Shown in pieces: positions 1 through 6,769 of a stretch of 6,788 bases of DNA (within the stretch, counting starts at the first letter, position 1; every line of letters begins with the position of its first letter). Made by a program: the position numbers and the translations under genes. Below the pieces are notes generated by a model. It worked only from the letters and a program-made list of their open reading frames with translations, was not told where the DNA came from and did not search any database. The DNA lies in assembly GCA_026398575.1 (NCBI GenBank), contig JAPLSP010000121.1, forward strand, positions 1 to 6,788. The letters run 5' to 3'. This DNA comes from Candidatus Sumerlaeota bacterium (lineage in GTDB: Bacteria; Sumerlaeota; Sumerlaeia; JADFCT01).

Positions 1-95
1 GCAAAATATTCGCTCCTTTTTTGCACTTGCGTTTATGTGAGTTTGTTCTTTTCCGAGCGCTGGTTTCAAGCAGGAAAAAGCGCACGGCTCTATTG

Positions 96-2762
96 CTATT
101 GCGCTTCCTTGACCAAATCCGCCAGCAACGTCAGCGCCTGAACGGGAGTCAGGCTGTTGATGTCCAGCAAGCGCAGTTTCTCGACGATGGGGTGGGGAAG
201 CGATTCGAAGAAGCTGAGCTGGATGGCGCCGCCGACGGGTTCGGGTTCGCGGCGGCTGCCCGCGCGTACGGTGATGTCGTTGCCGACTTCGAGGTCGAAG
301 AGGATTTCGCGCGCGCGTTGGAGCGCCTCGGGCGGCAGGCCCGCCAGCTGCGCGGCGTAGATGCCGTAGGAGCGGTCCGTGCCGCCGGGCACGATCTTAT
401 AGAGGAAGGTGATGCGGTCGCCGCTTTCATCCACTGCGACGTTGAAGTTCTTGACGCGCGGCAGCGTCCCTTCGAGATCAATCAACTGATGATAATGCGT
501 CGCAAAAAGCGTCTTTGGATTGCAGCCGGGCTTGTTGTGAAGGTATTCGACGACGGCCCATGCGATCGCCAGACCGTCGTATGTGCTCGTGCCGCGGCCG
601 ATCTCATCGAGAATCACCAGCGAGCGGTTCGTCGCGTTATTCAGGATATTGGCCGTTTCGCTCATCTCGACGAGAAAGGTGCTCTGCCCTTTCGTGAGCG
701 CGTCCATCGCGCCCACGCGCGTAAAAATGCGGTCCACCAGGCCGATCCGCGCCTCGCGCGCCGGAACGAACGAACCGGCGTGAGCCATCAACGTGATGAG
801 CGCGGCCTGGCGGATATAGGTTGATTTGCCGGCCATGTTGGGGCCTGTGATGATCGCGATTTGGCAATTGTCGCCGCCGAGGCGCGCGTCGTTCGGGACG
901 AATGGCTGATCGAAATCCAAAACTTCGATCACCGGATGGCGTCCGTCCTTGATCTCGAGCGCGCCATCGTCCGAGATTTGTGGCCGGGCGTAGTTGTTCG
1001 CCGCCGCCACGCTGGCCAGCGAAGCGAGCGCATCCACAACGGCCACGGCCTCGCTGAGGCGCTGGAGCGAACGCGTGGAGGCGGCCACCTTGCGCGTGAG
1101 CTCGATGAAAATCTCGTATTCGCGCTCCTGGCATCGCTCTTCGGCGTGCAGGATCGCCTCTTCTTTTTCCTTCAATTCGGGGGTGACGAACCGTTCGGCG
1201 TTGGCCACCGTCTGCTTGCGGATATAGTTCGGCGGCAGCGTGGCGCCGCGCAGCGCCGCCTGCGAGATTTCGATGAAATAACCAAAAATGCGGTTGTAGC
1301 CGATTTTGATTTTTTCAATGCCGGTGCGCTCAATCTCGGCCAACCGCATCTGCGCGATCCAGTTCTTGCTGTCGCTCATCAGCAGGCGATGCTGGTCCAC
1401 CTGCTCATCGTACCCATCGCGGATCAGCCCGCCTTCGCGTAGCGTCAACGGCGGCTGCTCGGAGATGGCGCGCGACAATTCCAATGTCAACTCCGCATGA
1501 GGGTCCAGCGCGCCGTCCAATTCCCTCCAGAGTTCGGCTTCGAGTGGCGCCAGCGCCTCGCGCACGCGCGGGATGAATTCGAGCGATACGCGCAGCGCCA
1601 GCACGTCGCGCGCGTTGGCGCTGCCGGCGTGGATTCGCGCCACGATCCTCTCGATATCGCGCACTTCCTTGAGCGCCGCTTCCAGCGTTTCGCGCGCCTG
1701 CGAATTGGCCACGAGGGTTTCGATCGCCCCCAGGCGTTTTTCGATTGAAACGCGGTCGCGCAGCGGCTGCAAGAGCCATGCGCGCAGCATCCGCGCGCCC
1801 ATCGGCGTGATTGTCCGGTCCAGCACGGCCAGCAGCGTTCCCTCGCGCCCGCCGCCGTGCATGCTCTCGACCAGTTCGAGCGAGCGTTGCGTCGTCACGT
1901 CGAGGATCATGTAGTCCGACGAGGAATAAACGCGCAGGGAATTGATGTGTTCGAGCGCGCATTTCTGCGTCTGCCGCAGGTATCCGATCAGCGCGCCGGC
2001 GGCCCGCTGGGCGAGCGTCAGGCCCTCGGCGCCGTAGCCCGAAAGGTCATGAGCGCGCAGTTGCTCCGTCAGCCGCCGCTGGGCCAGCTCCAGACCGAAG
2101 TCATCATCTGAAAGTGTCGTGAGCGCGGCCTTGAACGGCGCCTCTATCATCGAGCGCACTTCATCGCGCAACGCCTCGGGCAAAAGAATCTCCGCCGGAT
2201 GCAGCCGGTTGAGTTCGCTCAACAGATCCACCCCGCAGCGCGAGGGGTCCAGTTCCGTGACTTCAAACTGCCCCGTCGAAAGATCGGCGGCAGCCACACC
2301 CCAGACCGGCTTTTTCTGGGAAGCGCGCGCGTCTGCGCCTCGTGCGGCGGACGCCTGCTCGCCGCGAAAGAGCGCGACAATGAAGTTGGGGCGCTTTTCG
2401 TCGAGCAGGTTGGATTGCGTAATCGTGCCGGGCGTGGCCACGCGCAGCACTTCGCGCTTGACGACGCCCTTGGCTTTTTTCGGGTCTTCGGTCTGCTCGG
2501 CGATGGCGACTTTGTATCCCGCGCGCAGGAAGCGGGCCAGGTATGGATCGAGCTGGTGCCAGGGAACGCCGGCCAGCGGAATCGGCTGGCCATTGTACGT
2601 GCCGCGCTTGGTCAGCGTGATCTTCAGCACCTTCGAGGCGGTGACGGCGTCCTCGAAGAACGTTTCATAAAAATCCCCGATGCGGAACATCACGATCACG
2701 CCGGGATGTTCGGCCTTGATCCGGTGATACTGCCGGAGCATGGGTGTCAGATCGGAGCTCAT
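96..2762 (-). CDS. mutS: DNA mismatch repair protein MutS
   Basis: MutS is the cytoplasmic mismatch sensor that binds mispaired or looped DNA as a dimer and, in an ATP-dependent way, recruits MutL. The 888-residue product is full length for the family (about 850-900). The N-terminal mismatch-binding domain has the Phe-X-Glu motif in GDFYETF (F31, E33). The connector and the helical core/clamp region follow. The ATPase domain has Walker A GPNMAGKS at 640-647 and Walker B with the signature ILDEIGRGTST (D719, E720), then the ATHYHQL segment. The C-terminus ends in the usual helical tail (DINSLTPVQALTLLADL). A short Ala/Arg/Lys-rich insert near residues 133-150 looks lineage-specific. The ATG at 2762 gives the canonical N-terminus and lies 6 nt after the upstream cyclo-ligase stop, so translational coupling is likely. 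Only a weak AGG precedes it. No mutL is in the window. Identification is secure. Confidence 0.98.
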   Translation of the reverse strand: MSSDLTPMLRQYHRIKAEHPGVIVMFRIGDFYETFFEDAVTASKVLKITLTKRGTYNGQPIPLAGVPWHQLDPYLARFLRAGYKVAIAEQTEDPKKAKGVVKREVLRVATPGTITQSNLLDEKRPNFIVALFRGEQASAARGADARASQKKPVWGVAAADLSTGQFEVTELDPSRCGVDLLSELNRLHPAEILLPEALRDEVRSMIEAPFKAALTTLSDDDFGLELAQRRLTEQLRAHDLSGYGAEGLTLAQRAAGALIGYLRQTQKCALEHINSLRVYSSSDYMILDVTTQRSLELVESMHGGGREGTLLAVLDRTITPMGARMLRAWLLQPLRDRVSIEKRLGAIETLVANSQARETLEAALKEVRDIERIVARIHAGSANARDVLALRVSLEFIPRVREALAPLEAELWRELDGALDPHAELTLELSRAISEQPPLTLREGGLIRDGYDEQVDQHRLLMSDSKNWIAQMRLAEIERTGIEKIKIGYNRIFGYFIEISQAALRGATLPPNYIRKQTVANAERFVTPELKEKEEAILHAEERCQEREYEIFIELTRKVAASTRSLQRLSEAVAVVDALASLASVAAANNYARPQISDDGALEIKDGRHPVIEVLDFDQPFVPNDARLGGDNCQIAIITGPNMAGKSTYIRQAALITLMAHAGSFVPAREARIGLVDRIFTRVGAMDALTKGQSTFLVEMSETANILNNATNRSLVILDEIGRGTSTYDGLAIAWAVVEYLHNKPGCNPKTLFATHYHQLIDLEGTLPRVKNFNVAVDESGDRITFLYKIVPGGTDRSYGIYAAQLAGLPPEALQRAREILFDLEVGNDITVRAGSRREPEPVGGAIQLSFFESLPHPIVEKLRLLDINSLTPVQALTLLADLVKEAQ

Positions 2763-2768
2763 AGGCGC

Positions 2769-3380
2769 CTAGAATGCCCGACGCCCGGCGGGGAAGTCTA
2801 ACGCAAAAATGCCGTCTTCGGTTGCGACCCAATCCATCCTGGCGTCCCAGGATTCGGCGGGAACCTCATCCACGATTTGCCATGCAAAGGCCAATCCGAC
2901 GCGCAGCGCCTGCGGCGAAGCCTGCGTCAGAAAGCGGTCATAATATCCGGCGCCGCGTCCCAGGCGGCGTCCCAGGCGGTCGAAACAAAGCCCGGGAACG
3001 ATATGCAGATGGATATCCTGCGGGGAAAGAATATTGGGCGCCGATGCAAGCGCATCCAGCGGTTCAAGGATGCCCATCGCTGTTGGCGCCAAGTCGCGAT
3101 CAAAGTCCTTTATCGCCACGGCTTTCATCGTCCGTGTGGCTGGATCAGTCTTGGGAACGCAAATACGGCGTCCTTCGCGCAGCCAGCGCCGGATCAGCGC
3201 ATGGGTATCCACTTCTGTGTCTTGAGAAACATAGGACATGATAATGCGCATATCAGGATAAGACGCGAGACGCGCCAGGAGATGCTCTTGGATGCGCGCG
3301 CTTGCCGTGGCGCATTCGTCCGCTGTCATTTCCTTGCGGCGTATGCGAGCCATTCGCCTCAAATGATCTTTGATACTCAT
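2769..3380 (-). CDS. fau: 5-formyltetrahydrofolate cyclo-ligase (5,10-methenyl-THF synthetase)
   Basis: This enzyme uses ATP to convert 5-formyltetrahydrofolate to 5,10-methenyltetrahydrofolate in the cytoplasm, returning a storage or inhibitory folate to the one-carbon pool. From the ATG at 3380 the product is 203 residues, the usual length. Family landmarks appear in order: a basic N-terminal helix (SIKDHLRRMARIRRKEM), a strand plus EVDT segment (IMSYVSQDTEVDTHALI, about 47-63), CVPKT (74-78), GILEP (103-107), the VPGLCFDRLGRRLGRGAGYYDRF core (128-150) with the conserved GxGxGYYDR, and a C-terminal VATEDG. The frame stays open upstream to a TTG at 3605, but that extension is encoded by the inverted repeat and resembles nothing in the family, so I placed the start at 3380. 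An ATG at 3422 is a second option. No convincing Shine-Dalgarno sequence precedes any of these. The stop is 6 nt before mutS, suggesting a two-gene operon. Confidence 0.95.
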   Translation of the reverse strand: MSIKDHLRRMARIRRKEMTADECATASARIQEHLLARLASYPDMRIIMSYVSQDTEVDTHALIRRWLREGRRICVPKTDPATRTMKAVAIKDFDRDLAPTAMGILEPLDALASAPNILSPQDIHLHIVPGLCFDRLGRRLGRGAGYYDRFLTQASPQALRVGLAFAWQIVDEVPAESWDARMDWVATEDGIFALDFPAGRRAF

Positions 3381-3452
3381 ATTCAAAATTGCAATCTCAT
3401 TAATTTTTTCGCGAACTCTCATGCAGGAAGAGTAGATTCCTGCGGATAGGGG

Positions 3453-3561
3453 CGGCGCCAGCTTTTGGAGTAAGGTGGCTTGCCGCCTTCTTTTTGGCGT
3501 TTCAATGGCCTTGGCGCATAAAAGAAGGCGGCAAGCCACCTTACTCCAAAAGCCGGCGCCG
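3453..3561. repeat. Long near-perfect inverted repeat (42-bp arms, 25-nt loop)
   Basis: The left arm 3453-3494 and right arm 3520-3561 are reverse complements at 41 of 42 positions; the one mismatch is A3460, where the right arm would predict G. The spacer is 3495-3519. The outer ends carry CGGCGCC, and the inner ends are T-rich (left) and A-rich (right). The element fills about half of the 221-bp gap between the histidine kinase stop and the cyclo-ligase start. RNA from either strand would fold into a very stable hairpin. No uridine run follows the stem on the minus strand, so it is not a classical intrinsic terminator, though it could still attenuate or protect the transcript end. It encodes no protein, which fits a REP/BIME- or MITE-like element. 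The first 19 bases of the left arm recur at 6770-6788 with one mismatch. Confidence 0.93.
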
Positions 3562-3601
3562 TCTCTGAGCGCATTGCTTTCGTCTGTCAGGAAAAAACAT
3601 G

Positions 3602-5674
3602 TCAAAGAATTTGTGATTCAGAGCGCTTTGCCTGGCCATCTTCGCCTGACGCTGCCAGGCGTTCGGGCGCGGTCGCCGGGATGTCCATGATGAATTCCGC
3701 GCCGCCTTCCGGACGGTTTTGAGGAACGACGCGCCCCTGGTGGAATTCCTCGACGATCGTGCGTACCCAATCCAAGCCCAACCCCTCGGCGCCTTCTTCG
3801 TCTTTCGTCGTCGCCCCCAGATAAAGAATATCGCGCAGGCGGTCATTGGGCAGCAGGACGCCGTCGCGTCCGCGGATGCCCGATCCCGTGTCGCACACCG
3901 AAATGCGCAGGCGCGCGCCGTCATCGCTGAGGACAGCGGATAGAATGATCCGTTGCGGCTCGCCCGCATCCAGGCTCCCAATGCCGCGCTCGTGCGCCTT
4001 GGCCTGAATCGCCTCGACGGCGTTGGTCATCAGATTGAAGAGCGACAGGCGGATCAGCCGCGGTTCAAGGAGCGCGCGCGGCGCCGGTTCGCGCGATTCG
4101 ACTTCGATCCGAATCTGCGCGCTGGTGGAATAGGAAAACAACTCGGCCATTTCGCGCATCATCTCATTGACGTCAATCCATTCGTATTTGGGGCGGCGGA
4201 TATAGCCGAACGAGCGATACAGGTTGACGATTTCCTGGAGAAAGCGGGTGTTGCGCAGGACGGCGGACAGCGCCTCGGAAAACATCTGCCGGCGCGGATC
4301 GCCCGCTGCTTCTGCCTGCTCCATCACGCGCAAATAATCCTGGGCCGCCATCAAGTCGAGCTTGCTCGTGGCGATAATGTTCGTCAGATCGTGGCCCAGG
4401 TGCCGCGTGATGTTGATGTTCGCCTTGCTGCGCTCGCGGGCCAGCCTGCGGCGGCGTCCCTGCCGTTCGAGGAACGAACGTCCCGCTTCGCGCGCCACGC
4501 GGGCGAAGAGCTCGCGGGCGAAAACCGACGGCGCCGCTCCCGCGCGTCCCCCGCGCATGACGGCCAGCAGGAAAATGCGCGAATCCTCGAACTCGACGGG
4601 GGGCAGCGGCGCGGCCAGCGCGCGGACCGCGGATTGATTGGCCGTCTTCAAGATCGCCTCGATGGGACCGACCGCGGCGTCATTCTCCCGCGATGAATCC
4701 TGATCGAGCAGCGCGGCGTCCAGCGAATGAATGGCGCCGGATAATCCGCCGGGCGTTTCGGGATAAGCGCCGCGCACCGAAAACTCCGCCGCGCCGAGTC
4801 TGCTGCCGGGCGTCAACGCTACGATCCACGCTTGGCGATAGCCGAACAAGTCGGCAATGGCGCGGCAGATCAGCTGTTGCGCTTCGAAGCGCTCGTAGTT
4901 TTCGCCCTTCTCGGGGATCGAATAGATCGCCTCATCCAGCCGCATCAGCAGCGCGTCGCTGGCCATCTGATTATATGCGCGCTCGACCGTGGCGCGCGCG
5001 CGCGGCAACAGCGAGGGAACCCCGTCGCCGCGCTGCGTCAGGGCGACCGTCACGTTGCGTACCGGCAACAATACAAAATAAAACAGATATGCGAACAGCG
5101 CCGTGGCCGCGGCGATCAGCCCCAGGATGCGCGGGCGGTGGCGGGCCGTGATTTGAGCTATGACGGGATCGTTGAGGAGATTGGTGTAGCGGATTTTCAA
5201 CTTGCCGATTGTCTCGCGCGTGATGCGGTCCGCTGGGAGGGGGATCGTGTAACCGTGGGTGAAATTGAGGATGACGGTATTGTCCCATCGGCGTCGTTGC
5301 CAAACCTTGCGTGGATTGGACGCCGAAAGGACTTCGTTGTCGTCCTTGTCAAGCAGGGCGATATAGTAAATAGGGCTGCCGCTGGTAACCAGATCGTTCA
5401 TGAGCGTCTGCAGTTGGGCAGTGGCTTCCGCGATCGCCTGGCGTTGCGCCGGCATCTCGAGATCCGGCGCTGGCCTGCGCAGGATGCGTACAGCCAGCTG
5501 CCACAGCGGTCCAGGGTTAAACTGGAGCGTCTTAACTTCATCCCGGAAAATATACTCCGCCTTTTCAAACCGCAGAATGAGCGCGTCGGTCGTATAGACA
5601 ATCCCCCAAATCGTCCCGGCATAAACCAGAAGATAGAGGATCATCAAAATATTGGACCGCAGTCGGGCAGGCAT
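3602..5674 (-). CDS. Membrane-bound sensor histidine kinase with periplasmic sensor and probable GAF-like domain
   Basis: Numbered from the ATG at 5674 (690 residues), this is a two-component sensor kinase that would sense an extracytoplasmic or cytoplasmic cue and phosphorylate a response regulator. Visible parts are transmembrane helix 1 (about 7-28), a periplasmic region of about 150 residues with a Cache/PAS-like stretch (SPIYYIALLDKDDNEVLSAS, about 100-119), transmembrane helix 2 (about 182-203), a short linker, and a GAF-like region (about 264-398, inferred from pattern only). The kinase core has an H-box GHDLTNII with H428, N-box LFNLMTNAVEAI with N551, G1 CDTGSGI with D595, and G2 EGLGLDW (G631, G633). 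All catalytic motifs look intact. The frame extends to a TTG at 5725, adding 17 residues. I prefer the ATG because it sits just before helix 1, but neither start has a good ribosome-binding site. No response regulator is in the window, so the partner and signal are unknown. Confidence 0.9.
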   Translation of the reverse strand: MPARLRSNILMILYLLVYAGTIWGIVYTTDALILRFEKAEYIFRDEVKTLQFNPGPLWQLAVRILRRPAPDLEMPAQRQAIAEATAQLQTLMNDLVTSGSPIYYIALLDKDDNEVLSASNPRKVWQRRRWDNTVILNFTHGYTIPLPADRITRETIGKLKIRYTNLLNDPVIAQITARHRPRILGLIAAATALFAYLFYFVLLPVRNVTVALTQRGDGVPSLLPRARATVERAYNQMASDALLMRLDEAIYSIPEKGENYERFEAQQLICRAIADLFGYRQAWIVALTPGSRLGAAEFSVRGAYPETPGGLSGAIHSLDAALLDQDSSRENDAAVGPIEAILKTANQSAVRALAAPLPPVEFEDSRIFLLAVMRGGRAGAAPSVFARELFARVAREAGRSFLERQGRRRRLARERSKANINITRHLGHDLTNIIATSKLDLMAAQDYLRVMEQAEAAGDPRRQMFSEALSAVLRNTRFLQEIVNLYRSFGYIRRPKYEWIDVNEMMREMAELFSYSTSAQIRIEVESREPAPRALLEPRLIRLSLFNLMTNAVEAIQAKAHERGIGSLDAGEPQRIILSAVLSDDGARLRISVCDTGSGIRGRDGVLLPNDRLRDILYLGATTKDEEGAEGLGLDWVRTIVEEFHQGRVVPQNRPEGGAEFIMDIPATAPERLAASGEDGQAKRSESQIL

Positions 5675-5780
5675 AAGCAAAGTCAGCTTCAAGTCTCCGA
5701 GTGTGGCTACGGTTGTTTGCGTCAAAAATCAATGGCGTGATCGCATACAGATGGGCAAAAGTCAAGCGGCGTCGCACTGG

Positions 5781-5806
5781 GCGCCCACTGGGAGCGCCCA
5801 CTGGGA
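5781..5806. repeat. 13-bp direct tandem duplication in the divergent intergenic region
   Basis: The unit gcgcccactggga occurs twice back to back (5781-5793 and 5794-5806) without mismatch. A third partial start (gcgc) runs directly into the hairpin at 5807-5827, and the preceding bases 5774-5780 (gcactgg) resemble a degraded earlier unit. It lies between the diverging histidine kinase and ATPase genes, about 107 bp from the kinase ATG and 126 bp from the ATPase ATG. It could be slippage within a mobile palindromic repeat or a duplicated protein-binding site; the sequence alone does not decide. Confidence 0.85.
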
Positions 5807-5827
5807 GCGCTGGCATCCTGCCGGCGC
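5807..5827. repeat. GC-rich hairpin element (9-bp stem, 3-nt loop) followed by a T-tract
   Basis: gcgctggca (5807-5815) pairs with tgccggcgc (5819-5827) across a TCC loop, with a single G-T wobble. On the plus strand a run of seven T (5834-5840) follows six bases after the stem, which looks terminator-like. However, no plus-strand gene ends just upstream, so a terminator role has no client in this window. The word GGCATCCTGCCGGC resembles short GC-rich repeats I recall from several environmental bacterial genomes. I read it as a REP-like dispersed repeat, with moderate confidence in the structure and low confidence in any function. Confidence 0.65.
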
Positions 5828-5931
5828 ATCTCATTTTTTTCTGCGTCCCACGTCGCTCTCAAGCCACTTTAACTGCGCTAGGTTCCCAAATCTCCGTATA
5901 CCCTCAAACCCATTCCATAACCACAACCACC

Positions 5932-6714
5932 ATGCCCCTCAAATTTCACCCCAATCCCAATCTCGATATCACCACCGACGAAGCCATCGAAGCAGTCTCC
6001 GACCCAGTCATCGAAGCAGCCAACCGCAGCAACCAACGCGGCGGCCGGATGCTCTCCGTCATAGACCTGTTGGAAGCCGAAACCCTTACCCTCTCGCAGA
6101 CCGCTTGGCTTCTCGCGCGCATTGAAGAAGGCGCATCCTGGATGGTCGGCGCCAAGCCCGGCGGCGCGGGCAAAACCGCCGTCATGAGCGCGCTGCTGAC
6201 GATGCTTCCCGCCGGCGAAAAAATCCGCCTGACAAATCCCGGAACTGGATGGGAGCGAGCCGCGCCCGGCGAATGCGTCGTCGCCTACGAGCTCAGCCCC
6301 GGCGCCTATGACGCCTACATCTGGGGAGACGACGTGCGCCGCCTCGCGCATCTGGCCGCCACCGGGCGCCGCATCGTAACGAATCTGCACGCCGACACGC
6401 TGGAAGAAGCCCGCCGGCAAATCGTCTCAGAATGTGGCGCCGCGCCCGAGGATTTCGCTGCCTTTGATATTTTTATTCCCATCTCATTGCGCCGCGAGGC
6501 CGGCGCCTATTCATCCCGGCGCCGCGTGGAGGAGATTTTCTATTCCGAAAGCGATAGCCAGTGGCGCGCGCTGGAAACCCAAAGCGATCCCCCTCCACGC
6601 GAAAAATCCATCGCCAATTTCCTGATGGATTGCCGCCAAAGCGCCCTGCGCCGCATCGAACAAGTCCGCCCTGCATGGCTGAAATGGCGCGCGCAATACC
6701 CATTCGCGCTCTAG
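5932..6714 (+). CDS. Compact PilT/GspE/VirB11-like P-loop ATPase, orphan
   Basis: From the ATG at 5932 the product is 260 residues with no signal peptide or membrane segment. A hydrophobic strand leads into a P-loop (GASWMVGAKPGGAGKTAVMSALL, about 67-89; K81, T82). Next come a strand near 96-101 (KIRLTN), a strand-acid segment DAYIWGDDVRRLAHLAATG (127-145), and IVTNLHADTLEEARRQI (148-164). The last two match in order and spacing the Walker B (GE.RD) and His-box (TLHA) regions of secretion/pilus ATPases. This is homology by motif, not by search. The large N-terminal domain of that superfamily is absent; only about 66 residues precede the P-loop. Key positions differ: Lys replaces the first Gly of GxxxxGK, and Asp replaces the Walker B Glu. 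The in-frame sequence upstream to 5701 crosses the tandem repeat and is unlikely to be translated. No Shine-Dalgarno is visible. Function is unknown; mechanical work on a membrane or secretion machine would be a guess. Confidence 0.8.
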   Translation: MPLKFHPNPNLDITTDEAIEAVSDPVIEAANRSNQRGGRMLSVIDLLEAETLTLSQTAWLLARIEEGASWMVGAKPGGAGKTAVMSALLTMLPAGEKIRLTNPGTGWERAAPGECVVAYELSPGAYDAYIWGDDVRRLAHLAATGRRIVTNLHADTLEEARRQIVSECGAAPEDFAAFDIFIPISLRREAGAYSSRRRVEEIFYSESDSQWRALETQSDPPPREKSIANFLMDCRQSALRRIEQVRPAWLKWRAQYPFAL

Positions 6715-6769
6715 CTCAGAATTAGGATCACGCATTTTTGCTTAGGGACATGAGTAATGCAGTCAGACG

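Noticed and set aside
53..87. Possible terminator hairpin downstream of mutS (ccgagcgc / gcgcacgg)
   Set aside because: The stem has a mismatch, the loop is 19 bases, and on the minus strand it is followed by an A-rich run and not a U-tract. It is not a credible intrinsic terminator.
21..824. 267-codon plus-strand open frame opposite the mutS 3' half
   Set aside because: It is antisense to the conserved MutS ATPase domain, has low-complexity Ala/Arg/Glu composition and shows no recognisable domain. It is explained by GC-biased codon positions on the opposite strand.
3453..3561. Terminal inverted repeats of an insertion sequence
   Set aside because: Only 25 bases lie between the arms, so there is no room for a transposase. 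At most it is a non-autonomous palindromic element.
3630..3660. 7-bp inverted repeat gcctggc / gccaggc near the kinase 3' end
   Set aside because: It is short, inside coding sequence, has a 17-base loop and no T-run. It is expected by chance in GC-rich DNA.
4832..5740. 302-codon plus-strand open frame opposite the histidine kinase
   Set aside because: It overlaps the well-supported kinase along its whole length, resembles no family and lacks a start context. It is a shadow frame.
5736..5766. Minus-strand TTGACT (5766-5761) as a -35 box for the kinase gene
   Set aside because: No acceptable -10 hexamer lies 16-18 bases downstream, so a promoter cannot be supported.
5701..5931. N-terminal extension of the plus-strand ATPase from an ATG at 5701
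   Set aside because: The extra 77 codons cross the tandem repeat and hairpin, overlap the 5' side of the divergent kinase gene, and look unlike the rest of the protein. The ATG at 5932 is the better start.
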